Of a DNA stretch of 64,000 bases, positions 1 to 7,650 are shown one piece after another. A program made the position numbers and the translations under genes. Source of the DNA: Clostridium sp. CX1 (GTDB lineage: Bacteria; Bacillota; Clostridia; Clostridiales; Clostridiaceae); NCBI RefSeq assembly GCF_025398335.1, contig NZ_JAODOO010000002.1:62001-126000 (forward strand), in the 5' to 3' direction. Position 1 is the first letter of the stretch. Each line of letters opens with the position of its first letter. The notes under the pieces are model-generated. The model was not told where the DNA came from. It saw nothing but the letters and a program-made list of their open reading frames with translations, and did not search any database.

Positions 1-498
1 CCTTTTTCCGTCTCTATGTATAAATTCTCTGTAAGTCCCTTCTTTCTTAAAGCCTAGATTTTCATACAATTTCAATGCTGGTTTATTATAGGATAATACA
101 TTAAGGCCAATTCTGTGTAAATTTAATTCTTGAAAACCAAATTCCATTGTAAGTGCCAGGGCTTCCTTTCCTATTCCCTTACCTCTATAGGTATTATCGC
201 CTATACCTATATATATTACTGCAGTACCGTTGTTCCATAGTATATTTTCAAAACCAGTTACGCCTACAAATTTATCCTCCTCAATAGTCCTTATTGCAAA
301 GATGTATCTATCATTTGAATTTTTTATTTCCTTTAACATTTCATTAAGTTCACTTTCACACTTAGGAATTGCCGGAATCATATCATAAAGTCTTAAAAAG
401 TTAATATCGTTATACCATGACTCAAAAATAGCTAAGTCACTTTCCTTTAAAGAAGTTAGTCGTACATTACTGCCTTTTAGTAAATTATTTATTAGCAT
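1..498 (-). CDS. GNAT family N-acetyltransferase (3' end cut by window)
   Basis: An open reading frame of 166 codons runs from an ATG at 498 (with AAAGGTG upstream) off the left edge of the window without a stop. The translation has the RimJ/RimL-type GNAT layout: an N-terminal substrate half, then GVTGFENILW, the acetyl-CoA loop around TYRGKGIGKEAL (Q/RxxGxG/A type) and the C-terminal LNVLSYNKPALKLYENLGF signature. Such enzymes move acetyl from acetyl-CoA to an amine on a protein, antibiotic or small metabolite; the acceptor cannot be told from sequence. Only the last few residues are likely missing. The gene stands alone, transcribed away from the window centre. Family assignment is secure, substrate is unknown. 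Confidence 0.85.
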   Translation of the reverse strand, partial: MLINNLLKGSNVRLTSLKESDLAIFESWYNDINFLRLYDMIPAIPKCESELNEMLKEIKNSNDRYIFAIRTIEEDKFVGVTGFENILWNNGTAVIYIGIGDNTYRGKGIGKEALALTMEFGFQELNLHRIGLNVLSYNKPALKLYENLGFKKEGTYREFIHRDGKR

Positions 499-635
499 TT
501 TATCACCTTTCCGTTATTTAAGTAGACTTTATTTAAGTCAAGGTTTATTATAACTTATCATAATATGTGTATACAACATTATAGTTTTTTAACTGATAGT
601 TGAAAAAAATGTCTTATATAGATTTTATGCATTTA

Positions 636-1094
636 CTACTGGCATACATCTACCCATTGAGCACTAGTAATACTTTGCATATCTGAGGGAGTAATTTTAA
701 GTGCTGCATTTATGGCACCAGCAGCAGGGTAAACATATTCGAAGTTCTGGAGGGATATATCTAAATAAATGTCCAGAGGATTTTTCAAACCAAAGGGACA
801 TACTCCGCCTACGGGGTGACCGGTGATTTCCTCTACCTCACTAAGGTCTAACATTTTGGCCTTAGTATTAAATGCTTCTTTATATTTCTTATTATTAATT
901 TTAGCATCTCCACGAACTACAATAAGTATATCCTTTTCCTTTAATCGGAAAGCCAACGTTTTAGCAATTAATTTAGGCTCTACTCCTATTGCACTTGCTG
1001 CCTGATCCACAGTTGCACTGACATCATCTAGTTCAAAAACAGGGTCCTGATGAGTTCTTTCAATAAAGTAGTTTCTTACACTTTCTATGCTCAT
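636..1094 (-). CDS. YbaK/EbsC-family aminoacyl-tRNA deacylase
   Basis: A 152-residue protein of the YbaK/ProX superfamily, which hydrolyses mischarged aminoacyl-tRNA in trans (for example Cys-tRNAPro or Ala-tRNAPro). Seen in the sequence: the central VVRGDAKINNKKYKEAF segment carrying a lysine-rich motif typical of the family, and the GHPVGGVCPFG loop that closes the substrate pocket. An eight-residue longer frame exists upstream, but the ATG at 1094 is preceded by AGAGGT at good spacing (product starts MSIESVRN), so I chose it. Single gene, convergent with nothing close by. Exact tRNA substrate cannot be predicted; the family call is firm. Confidence 0.88.
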   Translation of the reverse strand: MSIESVRNYFIERTHQDPVFELDDVSATVDQAASAIGVEPKLIAKTLAFRLKEKDILIVVRGDAKINNKKYKEAFNTKAKMLDLSEVEEITGHPVGGVCPFGLKNPLDIYLDISLQNFEYVYPAAGAINAALKITPSDMQSITSAQWVDVCQ

Positions 1095-1290
1095 TATATT
1101 ACCTCTTTTCACAAACAATTATTATTTATTAGTTTATTTTATAAAACAGCCCTTTGTCAAGTGTTAGGCAATATGGATTAAAATGTATTTTTACATAATC
1201 ATTTAATGAAAGTTATCTTTCTTAGGAATTTAAAAAGCTTATCTATAATAAGATAATACTAATGTAAATATAAGTTCAAGGAGATAAAAA

Positions 1291-2454
1291 ATGATTAGTA
1301 TTAGCAAATTATTGTGTGGAACTGAAAATTATGGAGATAGTTTACGTTATATTAAGGGAGCTGCAGAGCAAAAGTATGGTGTAAGTGAAGGTAGAGGTCC
1401 GGTAGTAGTTTGGAATTGCACAAGAACTTGCAACTTAAATTGTATACACTGCTATGCAGATTCAAAAAATATGAAATATGAAGGAGAATTGACCTTACAG
1501 GAAGGAAAAGATTTTATAGAGGATCTAGCAAAATTTAAAGTGCCAGTTATACTTTTCTCTGGAGGAGAACCTCTTATGAGAAATGATATCTTTAATTTAT
1601 TAGAGCATAGCAGTAAATATAATATCCGAAGTACTATTTCCACTAATGGAACTCTTTTAAGCAAAGAAGTCTGTCTTTCTTTAAAAAGATTTAATGTTGG
1701 TTATATTGGAGTAAGTTTAGATGGAGTAGGAAGTAGTCATGATAAATTTAGAAGAACTAAGGGAGCCTTTGATAAAGCTCTGCTGGGAATAAGGAATTGC
1801 CTAGAAAGTGGACAAAAGGCTGGACTGAGATTTACTATAAACCGGCATAACTTTAATCAACTAGAGGACATTTTTAGACTAATAAAAGAGGAAAATATAC
1901 CAAGAGTATGTTTTTATCACCTGGTTTATTCTGGAAGAGGAAACGAAATGATAAAAGAAGATATTAGCCACGAGGAATCTAGAGAAGTTATGGATTTAAT
2001 AATAAGAAAGACTTTAGAGTTTGGAGAAAAGACTGAAATACTAACAGTAGATAATCATGCAGATGCAGTTTACATCTATTTGCAGGCACAAAAAAGATAT
2101 CCAAGCCTAGCTAATAGGGTGTTAAATCTTATAAAGATAAATGGAGGAAATCGCTCTGGCATGGCTTTTGGAAATGTAGATTTTAGAGGAAATGTTCACC
2201 CAGATCAATTTACCTCTCATTATAACTTTGGCAACATAAGAGAAAAAAGCTTTAGTGAAATATGGAAAAAAAGCTCTCATCCAATTCTTCAGGGACTTAG
2301 GGATAGAAAACCATTGTTGAAAGGACGTTGTAGCCACTGCAGATGGCTTAGCTTATGCAATGGTAACTTTAGATCAAGAGCAGAAGCCGTTACTGGAGAC
2401 TTCTGGGAATCTGATCCCGCTTGTTATTTAACAGATAAAGAAATAGAGAGTTGA
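1291..2454 (+). CDS. nirJ1: Radical SAM heme-biosynthesis protein, NirJ1/AhbC type
   Basis: A 387-residue radical SAM enzyme. The cluster-binding motif CTRTCNLNCIHCYA has the CxxxCxxC spacing (about residues 43-54) and is followed by SGGEPLMR, the SAM-contacting GGEP motif. A C-terminal SPASM-like region has CSHCRWLSLC and a later Cys for an extra Fe-S cluster. Together with the next gene and the two decarboxylase genes downstream it matches the clostridial NirJ1/NirJ2 pair. In the alternative heme route AhbC removes acetate side chains from didecarboxysiroheme to give Fe-coproporphyrin; I infer that role here. ATG follows AAGGAG; 12 bp separate it from nirJ2. True nitrite reductase cd1 genes are absent, so heme d1 is an unlikely product. 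Confidence 0.85.
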   Translation: MISISKLLCGTENYGDSLRYIKGAAEQKYGVSEGRGPVVVWNCTRTCNLNCIHCYADSKNMKYEGELTLQEGKDFIEDLAKFKVPVILFSGGEPLMRNDIFNLLEHSSKYNIRSTISTNGTLLSKEVCLSLKRFNVGYIGVSLDGVGSSHDKFRRTKGAFDKALLGIRNCLESGQKAGLRFTINRHNFNQLEDIFRLIKEENIPRVCFYHLVYSGRGNEMIKEDISHEESREVMDLIIRKTLEFGEKTEILTVDNHADAVYIYLQAQKRYPSLANRVLNLIKINGGNRSGMAFGNVDFRGNVHPDQFTSHYNFGNIREKSFSEIWKKSSHPILQGLRDRKPLLKGRCSHCRWLSLCNGNFRSRAEAVTGDFWESDPACYLTDKEIES

Positions 2455-2466
2455 AAGGAGTAATAT

Positions 2467-3447
2467 ATGATTATATCATGGAATACCACTAATAAGTGCA
2501 ATATGTATTGTGAGCACTGTTATAGGGATGCTGGTAAGGAAGACAGCTTAGAGCTTACTACTGAAGAGGGAAAGGCACTAATAGAGGAAATTGTTAAGGC
2601 GGGCTTTAAAATAATGATTTTTTCAGGAGGGGAGCCTTTGATGAGGGAGGATATCTTCCAGCTAATAAGTTATGCCTCCAGCTTAGGACTTCGTCCAGTA
2701 TTAGGAAGCAATGGAACACTTATTTCCCCTAGTACAGCATTAAAATTAAAAGAATCAGGAATTAAGGCTGTAGGGATAAGTTTGGATAGCTTGAATGCAA
2801 ATAAACATGATAGATTCAGAAACTACAGCGGTGCTTGGAGAGATACATTATACGGAATGAAAAATTGTAGGGATATAGGACTACCCTTTCAAATTCATAC
2901 TACAGTGATGGATTGGAATAAAGATGAGGTACTGCACATTACTGATTTTGCTAGTGCAATGGGGGCAATAGCCCACCATACCTTTTTTTTAGTACCAACA
3001 GGTAGAGGAGAAAATATTGAAAAGGAAGCTGTAAATCTAGATGATTACGAAAGACTGCTTTCAGATATCATGAAAAAACAAAAAGAGATAGACATTGAGT
3101 TGAAGCCAACCTGCGCGCCTCAATTTATTAGGATTGCAGAAAACATGGGGATAAAACTTAGATTTAGTAGAGGCTGTCTTGCAGGCTTAAGCTATTGCAT
3201 CGTAGGTCCAAGGGGAGATGTTCAGCCTTGCGCTTATTTAAAGGAAGTAGCAGGCAATGTAAAAGAAACTGACTTTAGTACAATATGGAAGGAAAGCAAA
3301 ATTTTTAAGGATTTGAGGACCTTAGATTATAAAGGAAGCTGCGGTAGATGTAAATATAAGAATATCTGTGGGGGATGCAGGGCAAGAGCTGCATATAACA
3401 ATGATGGAGACTATATGTCAGAAGATACTTTGTGTATATATTCATGA
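2467..3447 (+). CDS. nirJ2: Radical SAM heme-biosynthesis protein, NirJ2/AhbD type
   Basis: A 326-residue radical SAM protein starting right at the catalytic core: TNKCNMYCEHCY gives the CxxxCxxC cluster site near residues 11-18, and SGGEPLMRED follows. The C-terminal SPASM domain is Cys-rich (GCLAGLSYC, QPCAYL, SCGRCKYKNICGGC), able to hold an auxiliary 4Fe-4S cluster. It is a diverged paralogue of the upstream gene. AhbD-type enzymes decarboxylate the two propionates of Fe-coproporphyrin to the vinyls of heme b without oxygen; this is the inferred job. GAAAGGAG precedes the ATG and the gene is 12 bp behind nirJ1, so the two are one operon. Assignment to NirJ2 rests on paralogue pairing and neighbours. 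Confidence 0.85.
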   Translation: MIISWNTTNKCNMYCEHCYRDAGKEDSLELTTEEGKALIEEIVKAGFKIMIFSGGEPLMREDIFQLISYASSLGLRPVLGSNGTLISPSTALKLKESGIKAVGISLDSLNANKHDRFRNYSGAWRDTLYGMKNCRDIGLPFQIHTTVMDWNKDEVLHITDFASAMGAIAHHTFFLVPTGRGENIEKEAVNLDDYERLLSDIMKKQKEIDIELKPTCAPQFIRIAENMGIKLRFSRGCLAGLSYCIVGPRGDVQPCAYLKEVAGNVKETDFSTIWKESKIFKDLRTLDYKGSCGRCKYKNICGGCRARAAYNNDGDYMSEDTLCIYS

Positions 3448-3523
3448 AAACTATAGCTATTTCAAAAATCTTTAATATGTAAAATAGTTCATCCAGTATT
3501 AGGTGTTCTAAGGAGGTGCAAAA

Positions 3524-3979
3524 ATGGATGAAATTGACAAAAAATTATTAGATATTACACAAAATGGATTACCAATGGTAAGTAGACCCTTTTTGGCCCT
3601 AGCGGAGAAATTAAAAATTGAGGAAAGAGAAGTTATATATAGGCTGGAAAGTCTAAAAAATAAAGGATATATAAGAAGAATGGGTGGGGTCTTTGACTCT
3701 AAGAAATTAGGGTATTGTAGTACACTTTGTGCCATTAGTGTACCGAAGAATAAGGTAGAGTATGTATCAAAGGTTGTAAATAGTTACGATGAAATCACAC
3801 ACAATTATATAAGAGATCATACTTATAATATGTGGTTTACCATTATAGCGCCATCAAGAGAAAGGATAGAGGAAATCATGACTGCTATTAAAAAAGAAGG
3901 TGAGGTTTTAGATATGATTGATCTTCCAGCAGTGAGGCGTTTTAAAGTAAAGGCTTCTTTTAAGCTTTCGGAGGTATAG
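3524..3979 (+). CDS. ahbA: Siroheme decarboxylase subunit AhbA-like (Lrp/AsnC fold)
   Basis: A 151-residue protein built like an Lrp/AsnC regulator: an N-terminal winged helix (residues about 1-60, KGYIRRMGGVFDSKKLGY) and a C-terminal alpha/beta domain. The segment EITHNYIRDHTYNMWFTI is the signature of NirD/L/G/H and AhbA/B decarboxylases, where the His and Arg/Tyr contact siroheme. With AhbB it converts siroheme to 12,18-didecarboxysiroheme, the first committed step of the alternative heme pathway. It follows the nirJ genes and ends 2 bp before the next gene, an arrangement typical of an obligate heterodimer. AAGGAGG sits upstream of the ATG. A purely regulatory role is less likely given the context. 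Confidence 0.85.
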   Translation: MDEIDKKLLDITQNGLPMVSRPFLALAEKLKIEEREVIYRLESLKNKGYIRRMGGVFDSKKLGYCSTLCAISVPKNKVEYVSKVVNSYDEITHNYIRDHTYNMWFTIIAPSRERIEEIMTAIKKEGEVLDMIDLPAVRRFKVKASFKLSEV

Positions 3980-3981
3980 CT

Positions 3982-4446
3982 ATGGTAAATGAAGTGCAAA
4001 AAAAAATTATTAATAGTTTATCTAAGGATATGCCACTTTCGCCAGAGCCATATAAAGCTATTGCTATGGAACTGAAAATTACTGAAGAAGAGCTGCTGGA
4101 TAACTTACAACAACTACATCAAAAGGGAATTCTACGCAGGGTTGGAGCAGTTTTATACCATAGAGAGGCTGGATATAAAGGCAACGCCATGGTTGTATGG
4201 AAAGTACCAGAAGAGAGAGTGGATGAAGTTGGAAAGATAGCAAGCACCTTTAATGAAATCACCCACTGTTATGAAAGAACTACAGGGGAAAGATGGAGAT
4301 ATAATTTTTTTACAATGGTTCATAGTTGTAATTTACAGCAGTGTGAAGTAGAGATAAATAAGATTTCCAAGGCTATTGGTATATATGACTATAAGGTTTT
4401 GCATAGTATTAAAGAACTTAAGAAAAGCAGCATGAATTATTTTTAA
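3982..4446 (+). CDS. ahbB: Siroheme decarboxylase subunit AhbB-like (Lrp/AsnC fold)
   Basis: A 154-residue partner of the upstream AhbA-like subunit with the same winged-helix plus alpha/beta layout (GILRRVGAVLYHREAGYKGN at the wing). The catalytic-type segment reads EITHCYERTTGERWRYNF, again with His, Tyr and Arg in the positions typical of NirL/AhbB. It starts 2 bp after ahbA with GGAGG lying in the end of ahbA, so translation is probably coupled. Predicted role: second subunit of siroheme decarboxylase. A T-rich hairpin terminator follows, closing the four-gene operon. Genes for siroheme synthesis are not in this window. Confidence 0.85.
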   Translation: MVNEVQKKIINSLSKDMPLSPEPYKAIAMELKITEEELLDNLQQLHQKGILRRVGAVLYHREAGYKGNAMVVWKVPEERVDEVGKIASTFNEITHCYERTTGERWRYNFFTMVHSCNLQQCEVEINKISKAIGIYDYKVLHSIKELKKSSMNYF

Positions 4447-4460
4447 TTACTAAAAAACTT

Positions 4461-4492
4461 AAATCACTGCAATTATTATGCAGTGATTTTTT
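4461..4492 (+). terminator. Intrinsic terminator of the heme operon
   Basis: An 11-bp perfect stem (AAATCACTGCA / TGCAGTGATTT) with a 7-nt loop is followed by a T run. It lies just after the ahbB stop and just before the 3' end of the convergent gene, so it can serve both directions in part. Confidence 0.85.
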
Positions 4493-4496
4493 ATTC

Positions 4497-5150
4497 TTAG
4501 GCTTTCTTATAATTTGTTATTATCATCAGATTGTCAAAGTATACATAGTTAAAGATATGAGGAGAGTTTTGCGATTTTGCAGTAAGACCAAAGTTTGGAT
4601 CTACAGAAAAGTAGTTAATACTAGATACAGTTAAACTCTGAAGAAAGTCATTAAAAATAAGTCTTTTTGAATAGCTATGTTCTGCATCTAGTTCATTAAC
4701 TGCACAGTAGTATAGAAAAGTCTCATAATCATAAATTACTTTGTAATTTAAACTATAACCATTGTAAAGGGTTATTTTAATGTTTCCTGCCAGAGATTCT
4801 GTTTTAATACTATGAATTTTTTCTATTTGATATTGAGTTAAATTAGGAAAACTATTATACAAAAACAAATTCTTTGATGGTAAGTAATTAAAAAGAACTT
4901 TACAGCTATTGCTGGATATAAAGGCAAAAATGTGATTATCATAAAGTACTATTTCTTCAGTAAACCCATAATCCGTTTCAAATATTATAGTTTTACTGGG
5001 CATATTATAGATTTTCACAATAAGTTTATTTAAGTCTGCTATTTTCTCTGCTGAAAAATGCTTCTCTTCACAGTAATTAAGAAATACGTTGTAGGTGCTT
5101 AAAAATTTAATTTCCTTTCCATTCACAGATATAGAATGTATGATAAACAC
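4497..5150 (-). CDS. Hypothetical protein with an internal repeat
   Basis: A 217-residue protein I do not recognise. No signal peptide, membrane segment or catalytic motif is visible; it is rich in Tyr, Phe and Asn. Two halves look alike: YNVFLNYCEEKHFSAEKI in the N-terminal half and YETFLYYCAVNELDAEHS in the C-terminal half, each followed by a hydrophobic strand-rich part ending in FxFxSS/NYxYFDN-like text, which suggests an old internal duplication. The frame opens with GTG at 5150, but the poly-G ribosome site directly abuts this codon, so the true start could be slightly different (no ATG is available before residue 50). It is convergent with the heme operon and divergent from the asparaginase gene. 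Confidence 0.6.
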   Translation of the reverse strand: MFIIHSISVNGKEIKFLSTYNVFLNYCEEKHFSAEKIADLNKLIVKIYNMPSKTIIFETDYGFTEEIVLYDNHIFAFISSNSCKVLFNYLPSKNLFLYNSFPNLTQYQIEKIHSIKTESLAGNIKITLYNGYSLNYKVIYDYETFLYYCAVNELDAEHSYSKRLIFNDFLQSLTVSSINYFSVDPNFGLTAKSQNSPHIFNYVYFDNLMIITNYKKA

Positions 5151-5408
5151 CCCCCAATTCCCCTTGATAATTTGTTAACAAAACCTATTAAGTTTTATAT
5201 TCTATTATATGAAAAAGGAATAAAAACTGTTAATATGAAAAATATTTTGGAGATTGAAGGAATAGCAGAAACTTGAAAGAATAATAATCAAAAATAGATA
5301 GTATTTAATAGTATGATAGTAAGAAAAGAATTTCAAGCTAGAGTAATTTCAGTAAGCTACTTCCAAATAAAATTTTGCTTCTAAAACTATAATTAGAGGA
5401 GTGATAAT

Positions 5409-6419
5409 ATGTCAGAAATTCTTGTGAATGTAACTAGAGGACCTTTAGTAGAAAGTATTCATAGAGGAGACATAGCTGTAGTTGATAGCAAAGGAAAGCT
5501 ATTGTATTCAACTGGTGACCCATATAAGGTTACTTATATGCGATCAGCAGCAAAACCAATTCAAACTCTAAATGTAATCATAAGTGGTGCAGCAGATAAG
5601 TTCAATTTAAATGATAAAGAATTAGCCATAATGTGTGCATCCCATTATGGTGAAGATTTTCACAGAAAAGTTATAGAAGGAATAATGAAGAAAATTGGAT
5701 TACCTATATGTAATTTACTCTGTGGAGCTACTTTATCATTAAGTACCGAATATACAAAGGAATTATTGTGGAATCATGCTAAACTTAATCCAACTAATAC
5801 AGATTGTTCAGGAAAGCACGCAGGAATGCTTGCAGTGTCACTATTTAAAGGTTATAGTGTAAATGATTACAACCTAGAAACACATCCAGTGCAAAAAGAA
5901 CTTAAGAAGATAACCTCAGAAATTTGCGAAATTGAAGAAGAAAAGATTTCAATTGGCACAGATGGTTGTACAGTTCCTGTCTATGGAATTCCATTGTATA
6001 ATATGGCATTAGGCTTTGCTAAGATAGCCAACCCTGATGGTTTATCAGATAAATACAAGATTGCTTGTAGGAGAATATTTAAGGCTATGAATGACTGGCC
6101 TGAGATGATAGCAGGTACTGATGGATTTTGCACAGAGCTTATAAAAAATTCCCATGGTAAGCTTATAGGAAAGCTTGGAGCTGAAGGGGTTTACTGCATC
6201 GGAGTAAAAGGAATGGATTTAGGTATAGCTTTAAAAATTGAAGATGGAAGTTATAGGGCAGTTTGGCCTGCAGTAATGAAGTGCTTAGAGGAGCTGAAAA
6301 TATTAGAAGACAGTGAACTTAATGCCTTAGATAGGTTTAGAAAGGGAAAGAATTTAAACAATATAAAGGTTCAGGTAGGAGAAGTTAAATCTGTATTTAA
6401 TTTAAAGAAGCTTGATTAG
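5409..6419 (+). CDS. L-asparaginase II family protein (thermolabile rhizobial type)
   Basis: A 336-residue member of the Asparaginase_II family (PF06089), unrelated to the EcA-type asparaginases. Visible family features are VTRGPLVESIHRGDIAVVD at the N-terminus, the TYMRSAAKPIQ box with the SxxK motif near residues 46-49, ASHYGEDFH, NTDCSGKHAGML and the GTDGCTVPVYGIP box. These enzymes hydrolyse L-asparagine to aspartate and ammonia in the cytosol. TTAGAGGAGTG precedes the ATG. The stop codon lies inside the loop of the terminator hairpin, a very compact end. Single gene; possible role in nitrogen supply alongside the isoaspartyl dipeptidase elsewhere in the window. Confidence 0.85.
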   Translation: MSEILVNVTRGPLVESIHRGDIAVVDSKGKLLYSTGDPYKVTYMRSAAKPIQTLNVIISGAADKFNLNDKELAIMCASHYGEDFHRKVIEGIMKKIGLPICNLLCGATLSLSTEYTKELLWNHAKLNPTNTDCSGKHAGMLAVSLFKGYSVNDYNLETHPVQKELKKITSEICEIEEEKISIGTDGCTVPVYGIPLYNMALGFAKIANPDGLSDKYKIACRRIFKAMNDWPEMIAGTDGFCTELIKNSHGKLIGKLGAEGVYCIGVKGMDLGIALKIEDGSYRAVWPAVMKCLEELKILEDSELNALDRFRKGKNLNNIKVQVGEVKSVFNLKKLD

Positions 6420-6432
6420 TCAAGCTTCTTTT
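6405..6432. terminator. Bidirectional terminator overlapping a stop codon
   Basis: An 11-bp perfect stem (AAGAAGCTTGA / TCAAGCTTCTT) with the loop TTAG, which contains the asparaginase stop codon. T runs exist on both outer sides, so it can end both convergent genes. Confidence 0.8.
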
Positions 6433-7393
6433 AGGTTATTTTAATTTCTTCAATTTCCTTAACTTTTATAAGGTCATTTATGGCTTTAGCTTTTATTCCA
6501 AAGTAAGTAGTTCCCCAAACTCCAACTAATATCATAATGGACCCTAGAAGATGATAATATTTAAATTGCTCATGTAATATTACAACTCCCGCTACTATAG
6601 ATACTATTGTAGAAAGATTTGAGAAAACAGCAGATTTTGATGCCTCTATCTTTGACAGAGTAAAGTTAACTAGTAAGAAAGCTATAACAGAGGACAGAAT
6701 CCCTAAATAAGTAATAGAAATAATGAAATCTTTATTATGCAGAGGCTTAAAGTAGTCTAGAAGAGTACCATAAATAGCATGATTAATAATCAATACTCCA
6801 TTAAAGACTATAGCACCTAAACCCATCATAAAATAGGTTATTTCCATAGGTGTAAAGCTTGAAGAAAGTTTTCTTGACATTATATTAAAGGCAGCAGCTG
6901 ATATTACAGTAATTATAAGTAGAACTATTCCCAAAATACTTGTACTGCCAGAATCAGTACTGTTCATAAAGGCAATGAAACCAACGCCTGCAACGGATAT
7001 AGATATAAATGCAAACTGAGCTTTGGAAGCTCTCTCTTTAAGAAAGTAAGATGCCATTATTGTAACAATTACAGGTATAAGGGCTATCATAACTCCAGCT
7101 AAAGAGGAGGATGAGAATTTAATACCATAGGTCTCAAATATAAAATAAATTACTGGCTGCATTAGTGCGAGAAAAAACAAGTTTTTCACAGGTTTATTTC
7201 TGTAATCAACTTTCACAACCTTAAGCAGCACAAGAATAGTCATTACTGAAAAAGCCGCTAGAAACCTAAAAGATAGCAGGCTAAAAGGAGATGCCACATT
7301 TAATGCCTTTTTAGAAAAAAGAAAGCTTAAACCGAATATTAAAGATGTAGTTGTAGCTGATATATAGGGCAGCCAATTATGATTTTTAAACAT
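6431..7393 (-). CDS. EamA/DMT-family transporter
   Basis: A 320-residue membrane protein with ten hydrophobic segments arranged as two EamA repeats of about 150 residues; conserved landmarks include FGLSFLFSKKAL in the first helix, SFRFLAAF, and LGSIMILVGVWGT at the end. EamA proteins export or exchange amino acids and other metabolites across the cytoplasmic membrane; the substrate is not predictable. A longer frame starts 17 codons upstream, but the ATG at 7393 has CGGAGGAC at ideal spacing, so that start was chosen. Monocistronic, sharing its terminator with the asparaginase gene. Confidence 0.88.
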   Translation of the reverse strand: MFKNHNWLPYISATTTSLIFGLSFLFSKKALNVASPFSLLSFRFLAAFSVMTILVLLKVVKVDYRNKPVKNLFFLALMQPVIYFIFETYGIKFSSSSLAGVMIALIPVIVTIMASYFLKERASKAQFAFISISVAGVGFIAFMNSTDSGSTSILGIVLLIITVISAAAFNIMSRKLSSSFTPMEITYFMMGLGAIVFNGVLIINHAIYGTLLDYFKPLHNKDFIISITYLGILSSVIAFLLVNFTLSKIEASKSAVFSNLSTIVSIVAGVVILHEQFKYYHLLGSIMILVGVWGTTYFGIKAKAINDLIKVKEIEEIKIT

Positions 7394-7650
7394 ATACGTC
7401 CTCCGAAAATAAGAAATTATTTTACATACAGATATATAATACAATCAAAATATATGGCATTGCAATAAAGAATTATAAATTTAAGAATCTGTTATAAGAA
7501 AAGTATTAATTTTATGTTAAATAATTGTAACAAAACTAATAAAAGTAAGTATAATAAATTGAGTAGCAATTTTTATTTGATAAAAGTTAACCTTGATTTG
7601 TAGAGGAACTTCTAAATAGCTTACATATTATTAATTAGAGGAGTGAATCT

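Noticed and set aside
1291-2454. Assignment of the nirJ genes to heme d1 synthesis for nitrite reductase
   Set aside because: No nirS, nirF or nirN is nearby and the host type does not suggest denitrification; the alternative heme b pathway fits better.
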